From a bacterium (GTDB taxonomy: Bacteria; Krumholzibacteriota; Krumholzibacteriia; LZORAL124-64-63): 64,000 nucleotides of DNA. Each line of letters begins with the position of its first letter. Positions within the stretch are counted from its first letter, which is position 1. The notes beneath the pieces were generated by a model. The model worked only from the letters and a program-made list of their open reading frames with translations, did not search any database and was not told the origin of the DNA. Below are positions 1-9,679 of this stretch, piece by piece. A program made the translations under genes and the position numbers. The DNA lies in contig JADJQR010000001.1 of NCBI GenBank assembly GCA_016712675.1, positions 1,860,001-1,924,000 on the forward strand. The letters are read 5' to 3'.

Positions 1-1
1 G

Positions 2-628
2 CGCGAGATGGTCACCTACGTCGCGGTCAGCTGGATCGGCCGCAGCCTCTACTTCAACAACATCTCGCGCGACCTGGCCCGCATGGTCACCGAGGGCGAG
101 ATCGCCATGCACCTGATCAAGCCCTTCCACCTGCAGTCGGTGATGATGGCCGAGGCGGTGGGCGAGGCCGGCTTCCGCCTGCTCATGTTCACGCTGCCGA
201 TCATGGTCGTCGTCGCGCCCCTGTTCGGGGTGGGCGCACCGGTGGACGCCGCGGCGCTGGGCTGGACGTTGGTGAGCTTCACGCTCTCGCTGGTGATCTA
301 CAGCCAGCTCGGCTTCCTGGTCGGCTGCCTGGCCTTCGTGATGAAGAACATCCAGGGCGTGCTGCGCGCGCAGATGGTGGGGATGGACTTCCTGACCGGG
401 GTCATCGTGCCGTTCACGTTCTTCCCGGGCTGGTTCCAGTCCGTCGTGGCCTGGCTGCCGTTCCAGTGCATCGGCTACGTGCCCGTCATGATCTACCTCG
501 GCAAGCGGCAGGGCGCCGACCTGGCCCAGGGCCTCCTGCTGCAGGTGGGCTGGGCCCTGGTGCTGGGGGTGGCCGCACGACTGGTCTGGCGCCGGGCGAC
601 GCGGCGCCTGACCGTGCAGGGAGGCTGA
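2..628 (+). CDS. ABC-2 family transporter permease, 5' end cut by window
   Basis: Membrane permease of an ABC transporter, probably exporting an unknown substrate with the permease that follows. About 208 residues are visible. The frame stays open to the left edge, so the ATG at base 8 is probably internal; family members run to about 260 residues, so one N-terminal membrane segment is likely missing. Several hydrophobic segments are visible, for example around GFRLLMFTLPIMVVVAP and the C-terminal ALVLGVAARLVW. Only one base separates it from the next permease. Such pairs (ABC2_membrane_6, formerly DUF990) usually sit downstream of their ATPase gene, which would lie outside the window. The substrate cannot be read from the sequence. 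Confidence 0.85.
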   Translation, partial: REMVTYVAVSWIGRSLYFNNISRDLARMVTEGEIAMHLIKPFHLQSVMMAEAVGEAGFRLLMFTLPIMVVVAPLFGVGAPVDAAALGWTLVSFTLSLVIYSQLGFLVGCLAFVMKNIQGVLRAQMVGMDFLTGVIVPFTFFPGWFQSVVAWLPFQCIGYVPVMIYLGKRQGADLAQGLLLQVGWALVLGVAARLVWRRATRRLTVQGG

Positions 629-629
629 G

Positions 630-1490
630 ATGGACGCCGGCACGACCCGTTTCGCCGCCGCCGGCGCCCGCCCGCTGCCGGCGCGCCTGGCCTGGCAGGC
701 CCGCATCTTCGGCGCCTATTTCGTGCAGTTCCTCAAGATGCGGCTGGCCTACCGCATGGATTTCCTGGTCGACACGCTGGCCGTGGGCTTCAGCCTGCTG
801 ATCCAGCTCGCAGTCCTGGGCGTGCTGTTCGGCAAGGTCAGCGCGCTGGACGGCTGGAATTTCCCGCAGGTGCTGTTCATCTACGGGTTCTCGCTGGTGC
901 CGCTGGGTTTGTTCAACCTGGTGAGCGTGAACCTGTACGGCTTCGCCGACGAGTACCTCATCGGAGGGCGCTTCGACCGTGTGCTGCTGCGCCCGGTCGG
1001 CAGCCTGGCGCAGGTAATCTTCGAGTCGTTCAACGTCTCGGGCCTCAACGAGATCCTGCTCGGATTGGCGGTCATGGTCCACGCCGGGCGGGAGCTGGGC
1101 TGGAAACTCGGGGCGGGGTTCGGTGTACAAGACCTGATGGTGCTGGCGGTGCTGGCCCCGGGTGCGGCCCTGGTCTACCTCGGGGTGTTCCTGGCCCTCA
1201 CCACGGTCAGCTTCTGGTTCGAGGACAAGATGGGGCTGGCCCCACCGGTCTACAATCTGATCCGGTTCAGCCGCTACCCCATCACCATCTACAGCCTGCC
1301 GGTGCGGGTCTTCCTGACCTTCGTCCTGCCGTTCGCCTGGGTGGCGTTCTATCCGGCGGCGTGGTTCGTGGGTGGGCCCCACCTGGCGAAGGTGGCGTTG
1401 CTGACGCCGCTGGTGGGCGCGGTCGTGTTCGGCGGCGCGGTGCTGCTGTGGCGGCGGGGCGTGCGCAACTACGTGAGCACGGGCAGTTGA
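630..1490 (+). CDS. ABC-2 family transporter permease, second subunit
   Basis: 286-residue integral membrane protein of the same ABC-2 family as its upstream neighbour and presumably its heterodimer partner. Hydrophobic stretches occur near residues 50-75, 80-110, 140-200 and 230-275, which fits about six membrane helices. The ATG starts one base after the previous stop, and a GGAGG-like sequence overlaps the end of that gene, so the two are translationally coupled. The motif NLVSVNLYGFADEYLIGGRFD resembles the cytoplasmic loop of this permease class. No ATPase is present in the window, and the substrate is unknown. Confidence 0.85.
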   Translation: MDAGTTRFAAAGARPLPARLAWQARIFGAYFVQFLKMRLAYRMDFLVDTLAVGFSLLIQLAVLGVLFGKVSALDGWNFPQVLFIYGFSLVPLGLFNLVSVNLYGFADEYLIGGRFDRVLLRPVGSLAQVIFESFNVSGLNEILLGLAVMVHAGRELGWKLGAGFGVQDLMVLAVLAPGAALVYLGVFLALTTVSFWFEDKMGLAPPVYNLIRFSRYPITIYSLPVRVFLTFVLPFAWVAFYPAAWFVGGPHLAKVALLTPLVGAVVFGGAVLLWRRGVRNYVSTGS

Positions 1491-1531
1491 GGCGGTCCGC
1501 GCTCGCGGCGGGCACAGCGGGAGGGAAGCGG

Positions 1532-2209
1532 ATGAGGAATGCGGGAACGATGATGCTGGCGGGAGCGATCCTGTGGCTGGGCCTGGCGGTGCGGCCCGCG
1601 GCGGCGTCCGTCTGGTGCGGCGAGAACGGCCTGGTGCGTTTCTCGTTCACGGCCGGCGACTCGCTGGTGCAGACGCTGCAGACGGGCGAGCCCGAGGGCG
1701 GCGTCACCATTGTGGACGTCTACGCCTGGCTGACGGACATGGAACCGGTCGCCCGGCGCGGCGATGCGTTCATGCGCCTGGGGGGGATCGAGCTCGAACT
1801 GCAGGTCACCGGCGCCGAGGCGAGCATCATCTCGCAGGAGTTCACCGACGCCAAGGCGCTGAACGTGGGGGCGGCGCCTGGCGCGCTGGCGGTGGGATTC
1901 CACCCGGGGCTGCGCGTGCAGCAGGGTCGGGTGCTGCTGGTGCACTGGAAGCTGCTGTTCCAGGGGCGGCCGCAGGACGTCCAGCTGGGCCTGGACGGGT
2001 CGGATCTCCGCTCGTGCGCCACTCTGGCCGGCTGTCCCGAGTCGGGCACGCAGGCCCTGTACGCCGGTGCGGACGCGGCCAACCAGCTGGATTGCCTGTT
2101 CGGCGCCGGGTACGTCCCGGCCTGGATCAACCCGACGGGCGAGCCCGACCACACCCCGGTTACGGGCAAGGTGGGCTGGCGCGAGGTGGGCGTCTTCCAG
2201 GCGCGCTGA
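1532..2209 (+). CDS. Secreted protein of unknown function
   Basis: 225-residue protein that I do not recognise. The chosen ATG gives a clear signal peptide: MRN, a hydrophobic core through about residue 20, then a cleavage-like PAAASV site. The mature part is probably beta-rich, with alternating hydrophobic residues and few charged clusters. It has four cysteines late in the chain (SCATLAGC and nearby) that could form disulfides, as expected for an exported protein. A GGGAAGCGG sequence precedes the ATG. The gene follows the ABC permeases by 41 bases and ends before a strong hairpin, so it may be the last gene of that transcript. No catalytic motif is visible. Confidence 0.7.
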   Translation: MRNAGTMMLAGAILWLGLAVRPAAASVWCGENGLVRFSFTAGDSLVQTLQTGEPEGGVTIVDVYAWLTDMEPVARRGDAFMRLGGIELELQVTGAEASIISQEFTDAKALNVGAAPGALAVGFHPGLRVQQGRVLLVHWKLLFQGRPQDVQLGLDGSDLRSCATLAGCPESGTQALYAGADAANQLDCLFGAGYVPAWINPTGEPDHTPVTGKVGWREVGVFQAR

Positions 2210-2220
2210 GCGGCGTCGGG

Positions 2221-2250
2221 GCCCGGGGCGGCGCGCCGCCGCCCCCGGGC
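2221..2250. terminator. GC-rich hairpin between convergent genes
   Basis: An outer 8-bp stem (GCCCGGGG with CCCCGGGC) encloses a CGGCG/CGCCG inner pairing. There is no T-run. It lies between a plus-strand and a minus-strand gene that converge, so it could end both transcripts. Confidence 0.45.
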
Positions 2251-2273
2251 TCAGTGGGGCCGCGGACCGGCCC

Positions 2274-2741
2274 TCAGGCCGGCCCCGGCCCGCAGATCTC
2301 CAGCAGCACGCCGCCGGTCCCCTTGGGGTGCACGAAGGCGATCTGCTTGCCGCCGGCGCCCAGGCGCGGCGACTGGTCGATGAGGGCCAGGCCGGCCTCG
2401 CGGCACCGCTCCAGCACCAGGGGGACGTCGCGCGCCGCCACCGCCACGTGGTGCAGGCCGGGCCCGCGCTTGGCGATGAAGGCGGCGATCGCGCCGTTCT
2501 CGGACATGGGGGCCAGCAGTTCGAGATGCCCCGGTCCGCCCTGGCGGTCCAGCTTGAGGAAGGCCACGCGGACGTTCTCCTGCGGGACCTCCTCGATGCG
2601 CTCCAGTTCCAGTCCCAGGAGGTCGCGGTAGAGCACCAGCGCCTGCTCGAGATCCGGCACCGCCACCCCGATGTGGTCGACGTGACCGGCGGTGCCGGCC
2701 GGCAGCGCGGCCAGCGCTTCAGGGAACCCGTTGTTCGACAT
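2274..2741 (-). CDS. mce: Methylmalonyl-CoA epimerase
   Basis: 155-residue glyoxalase/VOC-fold enzyme that interconverts (2S)- and (2R)-methylmalonyl-CoA, the step between propionyl-CoA carboxylase and methylmalonyl-CoA mutase. Two VOC half-modules are visible. Metal-ligand positions typical of the family occur at H23 (DHIGVAV), in GLHHVAV, and at the late VLLEICG glutamate. Two adjacent ATGs exist (2744 and 2741); GGAG sits only two bases from the first and five from the second, so I chose the second. It is convergent with the upstream secreted-protein gene. The propionyl-CoA carboxylase-like genes lie 3-7 kb away in the same window, which supports the assignment. No mutase is seen. Confidence 0.88.
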   Translation of the reverse strand: MSNNGFPEALAALPAGTAGHVDHIGVAVPDLEQALVLYRDLLGLELERIEEVPQENVRVAFLKLDRQGGPGHLELLAPMSENGAIAAFIAKRGPGLHHVAVAARDVPLVLERCREAGLALIDQSPRLGAGGKQIAFVHPKGTGGVLLEICGPGPA

Positions 2742-2802
2742 CATGGCTCCGTTTCCAGCCTGGCTTCGCGTGACGCCAGGCACCGTCTCCGGCGGCCGGC
2801 CG

Positions 2803-2832
2803 TTGCAGTGACCGCCCCGTACGGGCTAAGAT
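2803..2832 (+). promoter_or_regulatory. Sigma-70-like promoter for the M29 aminopeptidase
   Basis: TTGCAG (2803-2808), an 18-base spacer, then TAAGAT (2827-2832). Transcription would start near 2839, about 20 bases before the ATG at 2859. Confidence 0.5.
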
Positions 2833-2858
2833 GGCATCTCCAACCCCGGGAGGAAAGC

Positions 2859-3974
2859 ATGGACCCGCGCAACACGAAGCTGGCCGAACAGCTGATCACG
2901 TATTCGGTAAGGCTGCAGCCGGGCGAGAAGATCTACATCGAGATCAAGGGCCTCGAGGCCCTCGAACTGGGCCGCGAACTGGTGCGCGTGGCTACGGTCC
3001 ACGGCGGCGTCCCCTTCTGGTACTACAACGACGAGACGGTCAGCCGCGGCTTCATCCGCCACGCCTCCGAGAAGCAGTTCCAGGACTGGGGCGCCTTCCA
3101 TCGCCCCATCATGGAGGCGGTCGATGCCTATATCGGCGTGCGCGGCAGCGCCAACCCGTTCGACCTGGCGGACGTCGACGCCGACCGGCAGAAGTGGCAT
3201 GACCAGGCCTACTGGGGCCAGGTGCACATCCCGGTGCGCCTGAACAAGAAGTGGTGCGTGCTGCGCTACCCGAACCCGGCGATGGCCCAGGCGGCCGAGC
3301 GCTCCACGGAGGAGTTCGGGGACTTCTACTACCGCGTCTGCCTGTTGGACTACGCGCGCATGAGCCGCGCCATGGATCCGCTGCACGCGCTGCTGGAAGC
3401 GACCGACCGCGTGCACCTCAAGGGCCCCGGCACCGACCTGCGCTTCAGCATCAAGGGGCTGCCGGCGGTCAAGTGCGACGGTGGGCGCAACATCCCCGAC
3501 GGCGAGGTCTACACGGCGCCGGTGCGCGACTCCATGAACGGCGTGATCCAGTACAACACGAAGACGCGGCAGGGCGGCTCGGTGCTGTCCAACGTGCGCT
3601 TTGTGGTCAAGGACGGCCGCATCGTCGAGGCGACCTGCGACGGCGACCAGGACAAGCTGCAGCGTGCGCTGGACACGGACGAGGGCGCCCGCTACTTCGG
3701 CGAGTTCGCCCTCGGCGTCAATCCGCACATCACGACGCCGATGCTGGACACGCTCTTCGACGAGAAGATCAGCGGCAGCTTCCACCTGACCCCGGGCAAT
3801 GCCTACGCGAAGTCCGACAACGGCAACAAGTCGGCCCTGCATTGGGACATCGTCATGATGCAGGCGCCGGACTGGGGCGGGGGCGAGATCTGGTTCGACG
3901 ACCGCCTGGTCCGCAAGGACGGCCGGTTCGTGGTGCCCGAACTGGAGGGCCTCAACCCGGAGAACCTGGCCTGA
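2859..3974 (+). CDS. M29-family metalloaminopeptidase
   Basis: 371-residue protein of the AmpS/aminopeptidase T (M29) family, two-metal enzymes that remove N-terminal residues from peptides in the cytoplasm. The C-terminal third carries the family signature: GEFALGVNPH, then DEKISGSFHLTPGNAY, then NKSALHWDIV and GGGEIWFDD, which together supply the Glu, His and Asp metal ligands. There is no signal peptide. The chosen ATG follows GGGAGGAAAGC, a strong ribosome-binding site, and begins MDPRNTKLAEQL as expected for the family. The length is slightly below the roughly 410 residues of AmpS. The gene stands alone, with its own promoter and a strong hairpin behind it. Confidence 0.88.
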   Translation: MDPRNTKLAEQLITYSVRLQPGEKIYIEIKGLEALELGRELVRVATVHGGVPFWYYNDETVSRGFIRHASEKQFQDWGAFHRPIMEAVDAYIGVRGSANPFDLADVDADRQKWHDQAYWGQVHIPVRLNKKWCVLRYPNPAMAQAAERSTEEFGDFYYRVCLLDYARMSRAMDPLHALLEATDRVHLKGPGTDLRFSIKGLPAVKCDGGRNIPDGEVYTAPVRDSMNGVIQYNTKTRQGGSVLSNVRFVVKDGRIVEATCDGDQDKLQRALDTDEGARYFGEFALGVNPHITTPMLDTLFDEKISGSFHLTPGNAYAKSDNGNKSALHWDIVMMQAPDWGGGEIWFDDRLVRKDGRFVVPELEGLNPENLA

Positions 3975-4006
3975 CGTTGGCCCGTTGTCCGGCCGTTGGC
4001 GAAGGG

Positions 4007-4041
4007 GGCGCCGCGCCCTCCCCGGGGGAGGGCGCGGCGCC
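4007..4041. terminator. Long GC hairpin between convergent genes
   Basis: A near-perfect inverted repeat with a 17-bp stem (4007-4023 with 4025-4041), practically a 15-bp stem with a 5-base loop. There is no T-run. It lies between the M29 gene (plus) and the DUF4252 gene (minus) and could stop both. Confidence 0.6.
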
Positions 4042-4060
4042 GCGATGCGTGGCCCTGAGT

Positions 4061-4660
4061 CTACTCGTTGCCGGTGCCGGAGTCGCGGTGGCCACCGGCG
4101 TCGGCTTGCACGCCTTCGGCGCCGGACATGAGGCCCGTCAACTCGCCGCCATGCATCTGCGTGGCCAGGCGCAGCAGGGTGGTCAGGTCGAGGTCGCCCA
4201 CGACGTTGATGAACGTCGCGCTGTCCCCCGGCTCGTAGGTCAGCACCATCAGGCCGGCCAGCTTGCCGGCGTGGCTCAGCGTGCTGACGGTGACCGTCTC
4301 CTCGCCCTCCTTCATGTAGATCAAGCGCTGCCAGGTGCCCTTGTTCAGTCGATCCTGCAGCTTCTTGACGTCGGCCGCGACGGACGCCTCGTCGACACCG
4401 GCCAGCGAGAACGACTTCACGCGGACCGACTTGACCATGGCCAGGGCCTGATTGAGGGCCGGATCCGTATCACTGCCGCCGGCGGCCAAGCCGGCCAGCA
4501 GCGGGTCCAGCCTGATGTCCTGGATCTCGGTCGCTCCGGCCGGGACCGCGACCCAGTCGAGGTCGACGTAGCCGGGCAGCTTGGTGAGGTCCTCGCCGAG
4601 CGCCGGTACGGTCAGCAGCGCGGCCAGGGCCACGGGCAGGAGCAGGTTGCGGGCCTTCAT
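4061..4660 (-). CDS. DUF4252 exported protein, sigma/anti-sigma operon
   Basis: 199-residue protein with an N-terminal signal peptide (MKARNLLLPVALAALL, cleavage near PALGED). The central region has the features I associate with DUF4252: a QRLIYMKEGEETVTV segment, then GLMVLTYEPGD and FINVVGDLD. The function of DUF4252 is unknown. In many bacteria such genes lie next to ECF sigma factors, which is the arrangement here: the gene starts two bases after the anti-sigma stop and has a strong GAGGAGG ribosome-binding site. A role in envelope stress sensing or as a regulon output is inferred from context. The C-terminal tail is Gly/Asp/His-rich and probably disordered. Confidence 0.75.
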   Translation of the reverse strand: MKARNLLLPVALAALLTVPALGEDLTKLPGYVDLDWVAVPAGATEIQDIRLDPLLAGLAAGGSDTDPALNQALAMVKSVRVKSFSLAGVDEASVAADVKKLQDRLNKGTWQRLIYMKEGEETVTVSTLSHAGKLAGLMVLTYEPGDSATFINVVGDLDLTTLLRLATQMHGGELTGLMSGAEGVQADAGGHRDSGTGNE

Positions 4661-4662
4661 GG

Positions 4663-5286
4663 TCAGCCTCCTCGGGTGGGGTCGTCCAGCGGGCGCAGGG
4701 AACCCGCCACCGCGGCGGGCACGCGCTCGCTGAACACGTCGGAAATCGTCTGGCGCCCGGTGCGGTCCAGGACCGCGGCGGCCAGCGCCACGGTGCGGAT
4801 CAGGTCGCGCCGGGCAGCGGCGACCTGCTCGGGGGTGTAGCCGGCCGCGGCGACGGCCGCGGCGTGGGCAGCCGGATCGACGGGGGACGGCAGCGGTGTC
4901 GCGGTGGCCGGCGCGGACACGGCGGAGCCGGACTCCAGAAGCGCCACTGGCACCCGCGCGTCGTCACCGGCTCCCGGCCTCAGCAGCAGGGCTCCGGCCA
5001 GCGCGGCTGCCGCCAGCGCACCGCCCGCGGCCAGGCGCCGACGGCGGTGGCCGACGGACTGCTCCCGGGTAATGACACCCTGGATCCGGTCCACGACGAC
5101 GGCCGGGCAGGCGGTGCTGGGCAGTCCGGCCAGCGTCGAGCGCAGGACCAGCTCGCGCTCCAGCTCCCGGCGGCAGGCCGGGCAGTCAGCCAGGTGCGCG
5201 GCCACGGCATCGCGCAGGCCAGGTTCCAGTTCCCCGGCGGCCCACGCCGCCAGCTCGGGCCCGCAGTTCGCACAGTGGATGTTCAT
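4663..5286 (-). CDS. Anti-sigma factor with zinc-finger N-terminus
   Basis: 207-residue protein with an N-terminal zf-HC2-type anti-sigma domain: H31-x3-C35-x2-C38, with a further C5-x2-C8 pair upstream. This domain binds the partner ECF sigma factor. A hydrophobic segment (about residues 85-102, GGALAAAALAGALLLRPG) follows a basic cluster RRRR and is the likely single membrane span, leaving an Ala/Pro-rich C-terminal part outside. Its ATG overlaps the sigma factor stop by four bases (ATGA), so sigma and anti-sigma are translationally coupled. The inducing signal is unknown. Confidence 0.8.
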   Translation of the reverse strand: MNIHCANCGPELAAWAAGELEPGLRDAVAAHLADCPACRRELERELVLRSTLAGLPSTACPAVVVDRIQGVITREQSVGHRRRRLAAGGALAAAALAGALLLRPGAGDDARVPVALLESGSAVSAPATATPLPSPVDPAAHAAAVAAAGYTPEQVAAARRDLIRTVALAAAVLDRTGRQTISDVFSERVPAAVAGSLRPLDDPTRGG

Positions 5287-5828
5287 GCCAGTCCCTTCCT
5301 GCGGGCAGTCGTCTCGGCATCCTCGAGGACCAGGCGCAGCGCGTGCCGCGCCCGGTGCACCTGGACCTTCACCGCGCTGAGCGACTTGCCCAGGCTCGCG
5401 GCGATGTCCGCCAGCTTGCGGCCCTCGTAGTAGTGCATCAGCATCACGTCACGCGTCTCGGCCGTCAGCGTCTGGAGGGCCTCCAGCAACTGCCGCTGGC
5501 GGTCGTCCAGGTCCAGGTGCCGCAGCGGCTCCTCGGCGCCGGCCGCGTGGTCCGGCAGGCTGTCAAGGGCGTCGGGATCGGCCACGCCCAGGTGGCGCCG
5601 GGCGGCCGCGCGGCGCCGGCCCTGGTCGATGCACAGGTTGCGCGTGACGTGCGCCAGCCACGGTCCCACCCGGTCGGCCGGCACCTCGCCGCCCTGGCGC
5701 CACAGGCGCAGGAACGCCTCCTGGGTGACGTCCTCGGCATCGCGGGCGTCGCGCAGGCTGTACAGGGCCCGGGAGTAGACCCGGTCCCTGTGCGTGGCGA
5801 GCAGTTCGTTGAATACGGCGTGTCTCAT
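5283..5828 (-). CDS. ECF-type RNA polymerase sigma-70 factor
   Basis: 181-residue extracytoplasmic-function sigma factor. Region 2 is visible around RDAEDVTQEAFLRLWRQ and WLAHVTRNLCID. Region 4 follows at about 115-165 (LTAETRDVMLMHYYEGRKLADIAASLGKSLSAVKVQVHRAR), a helix-turn-helix that reads the -35 element. A variable acidic linker of about 35 residues separates them. It heads an operon with the anti-sigma and DUF4252 genes. No Shine-Dalgarno sequence precedes the ATG, but a TGTAAC-16-CGTCTT promoter-like element ends only about ten bases upstream. This implies an autoregulated, nearly leaderless transcript. Confidence 0.9.
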   Translation of the reverse strand: MRHAVFNELLATHRDRVYSRALYSLRDARDAEDVTQEAFLRLWRQGGEVPADRVGPWLAHVTRNLCIDQGRRRAAARRHLGVADPDALDSLPDHAAGAEEPLRHLDLDDRQRQLLEALQTLTAETRDVMLMHYYEGRKLADIAASLGKSLSAVKVQVHRARHALRLVLEDAETTARRKGLA

Positions 5829-5838
5829 GGCGGGGGGA

Positions 5839-5866
5839 AAGACGCGCCCGGGACCGGATGGTTACA
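5839..5866 (-). promoter_or_regulatory. ECF-type promoter ahead of the sigma operon
   Basis: Reading the minus strand: TGTAAC (5866-5861), a 16-base spacer, then CGTCTT (5844-5839). This resembles an ECF -35 (GTAAC-like) and -10 (CGTC-like) pair. Transcription would start only a few bases before the ATG at 5828. Confidence 0.55.
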
Positions 5867-5887
5867 GCCCGGGCTCCGAGCGGGGTT

Positions 5888-6430
5888 TCAGGACTCCGGG
5901 CTGACGACCACCAGGACGTCGCCCGGATTGACGGTCTGTCCCACCGTGACGGCCACGCGTTCGACGATGCCGTCGATGCCGGCGGCCAGTTCGTTCTGCA
6001 TCTTCATCGCCTCGACGACGATCAGCGGCTCGCCCTGGCGGACCGCCTGGCCGGCCTTGACGCGGATCTCGACCACCAGGCCCGGGATATCGGCCGCCAG
6101 CGTGCCGCTGCCTGCGCTCGCGTCGACGTCACGCAGGGCCTGGGCCCGCAGCTCGTCCATCGCCAACAGGCGGACCGGCCGGCCGCCGAGCGTGGCCCGC
6201 TGGCCGCCGGCGGCATCGGTCGGCGACAGGTGGACCAGCCGGCGGCGTCCGTCCACTTCCACCAGGAGGGCCCGGCCACCCAGCACCACGCGGGCCCGGG
6301 CCGGGACGGGCCCGGCGCCGTCGATCCGCAGTTCGGTGCCCTGGTCGTCCCCGGCCAGGACTGCCTGGTGGCGTTGCCCGTCCACGTCGACGGTGTAGGT
6401 CTTCCTCAGCAGCACGTCGTGTCCTTCCAT
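5888..6430 (-). CDS. Biotin carboxyl carrier subunit of acyl-CoA carboxylase
   Basis: 180-residue biotin/lipoyl-attachment protein that carries carboxybiotin between the carboxylase and carboxyltransferase subunits. The biotinylation motif EAMKM is present with the target lysine at about K143, 37 residues from the C-terminus, followed by the usual GIVERVAVTVGQTVNPGD half of the hammerhead fold. The N-terminal 100 residues form a beta-rich region like that in propionyl-CoA carboxylase alpha subunits, joining here as a separate polypeptide. It is the last gene of a minus-strand operon, 27 bases after the biotin carboxylase. Together the three subunits probably carboxylate propionyl-CoA or another short acyl-CoA. 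Confidence 0.88.
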   Translation of the reverse strand: MEGHDVLLRKTYTVDVDGQRHQAVLAGDDQGTELRIDGAGPVPARARVVLGGRALLVEVDGRRRLVHLSPTDAAGGQRATLGGRPVRLLAMDELRAQALRDVDASAGSGTLAADIPGLVVEIRVKAGQAVRQGEPLIVVEAMKMQNELAAGIDGIVERVAVTVGQTVNPGDVLVVVSPES

Positions 6431-6457
6431 CGTGTCCGGATCCGGTCAGCGTTCCGC

Positions 6458-8005
6458 TCAGCGGCCGCCGGTCATGGCGCGCCGCGCCGCGCGGCGCCAG
6501 TTGTCGCCGCAGGCGGCGGCGGGGCCCTGGCCGGCGGGCGTGACGCGCCGGCCGCTCTCGTGCAGCACGGCCGCGGCGACCAGCGCCTGGCGGTCGCCAT
6601 CAGCCAGGTCCGGGAGCCAATCGTCCGCGCGAAACGCTTCCTCCAGGAAATGCGTGGTGTAGCTGCCGTCGGCGAATGCCGGCTGTGCCAGCGCCCACTG
6701 GTGGAAGGGCAGGTTGTGTGTCGGGCCGTGCAGGACGAACTCGCCCAGCACGCGCCGGGCCCGCGCGATCGCCCGCGGACGGTCCTCGCCCCAGACGATG
6801 AGCTTGGCCAGCAGCGGGTCGTAGTGGATGGGCACCTCGAAGCCCTCGTAGACGCCGGTGTCCAGGCGCACGCCCGGCCCCAGCGGCACGGTCAGGGCGT
6901 CGATACGGCCGATGCTGGGCGCGAAGTTGCGCGCCGGGTCCTCGGCGCAGACGCGGAACTCGAGCGCCCAGCCGCGCTGCCCGACCTCCTGTTGGCGCAG
7001 CCCGATGCCCTCGCCGCGCGCGATCCGCACCTGTGCGTGTACCAGGTCGATGCCCGTGACCAGCTCGGTCACCGGGTGCTCGACTTGCAGGCGAGTGTTC
7101 ATCTCCAGGAAGTAGAATTCGCCACCGGGCGCCAGGATGAACTCCACGGTGCCGGCGCCCCGGTAGTCCACGGCGCGGGCCGTCTGCACCGCAGCGTCGC
7201 AGATGCGCGCGCGCAGGGCGGGCGTCAGCGAAGGGGAAGGGCTTTCCTCGATGAGCTTCTGGTGGCGCCGCTGCACCGAGCATTCGCGCTCGAAGAGGTG
7301 GATGACCTCGCCGCGTCCGTCACCCAGCACCTGGACCTCGACGTGCTTGGGATCCTCGATGTACTTCTCGACGAAGATGGCGTCGTTGCCGAAAGACTTG
7401 CCTGCCTCGCCCATGGTCTGGCGCAGGGCGGCCGCCATGTCCGCGGCCGCGCGCACCACGCGCATGCCCTTGCCGCCACCGCCGGCAGAGGCCTTGAGCA
7501 GCACCGGGTAGCCGATCCGGCCGGCGATGTCGATCGCCACCTGCGGGTCGCGCACCGCCGACTCGGTGCCCGGCACCACCGGGACGCCGCTCTGCAGCAT
7601 CTTGCGGCGGGAGGAGAGCTTGTCGCCCATGACCTCCATCGACTCGGCCGTCGGTCCGATGAAGACCAGGCCGGCAGCCTCGACCTGGCGCGCGAAGGCG
7701 GCGTTCTCCGACAGGAAGCCGTAGCCCGGGTGGATGGCGCCGGCGCCGGTCGCCAGGGCGGCATCGATGATCCGGCTGCCCACCAGGTAGCTCTCGCTGG
7801 AGGGCGCCGGGCCGATGGCGACGGCCTCATCGGCGATCAGCGCGTGCAGGGCCACGCCGTCCGCGTCCGAATGGACCGCCACGGTGCCCAATCCCAGCTC
7901 GCGGAGGCCCTGGATGACACGCACGGCGATCTCGCCGCGGTTGGCGACCAGGACCTTGTCGAAGGGGCGCATGCCGCCGGCGGCCGCGGGGTTCTTGCTG
8001 CTCAC
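6458..8005 (-). CDS. accC: Biotin carboxylase subunit of acyl-CoA carboxylase
   Basis: 515-residue ATP-dependent biotin carboxylase. Visible features include the N-terminal VLVANRGEIAVRVI, the ATP-grasp glycine loop SAGGGGKGMR and the catalytic MNTRLQVEHPVTE segment. The C-terminal domain is complete, and extra residues after about 450 are Ala/Arg-rich. The start is GTG at 8005, preceded six bases away by AGGAG that overlaps the end of the upstream gene; it adds about 11 residues before the conserved domain. It lies between the carboxyltransferase and biotin carrier genes. The linked epimerase gene in the same window favours propionyl-CoA over acetyl-CoA as substrate, but this is inference. 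Confidence 0.92.
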   Translation of the reverse strand: MSSKNPAAAGGMRPFDKVLVANRGEIAVRVIQGLRELGLGTVAVHSDADGVALHALIADEAVAIGPAPSSESYLVGSRIIDAALATGAGAIHPGYGFLSENAAFARQVEAAGLVFIGPTAESMEVMGDKLSSRRKMLQSGVPVVPGTESAVRDPQVAIDIAGRIGYPVLLKASAGGGGKGMRVVRAAADMAAALRQTMGEAGKSFGNDAIFVEKYIEDPKHVEVQVLGDGRGEVIHLFERECSVQRRHQKLIEESPSPSLTPALRARICDAAVQTARAVDYRGAGTVEFILAPGGEFYFLEMNTRLQVEHPVTELVTGIDLVHAQVRIARGEGIGLRQQEVGQRGWALEFRVCAEDPARNFAPSIGRIDALTVPLGPGVRLDTGVYEGFEVPIHYDPLLAKLIVWGEDRPRAIARARRVLGEFVLHGPTHNLPFHQWALAQPAFADGSYTTHFLEEAFRADDWLPDLADGDRQALVAAAVLHESGRRVTPAGQGPAAACGDNWRRAARRAMTGGR

Positions 8006-8014
8006 GCGTCGCTC

Positions 8015-9571
<1,557 letters not shown>

Positions 9572-9679
9572 GGCGTCCTTTACGGCGGTGCGCCGGTCGG
9601 AGGTCAAGGGAATGGACAAGTCGCGGTCAGGATAGCAGATCGGGCAGGAGGGGCCTAGCCGGAAACAGGCGGGGCGGGC

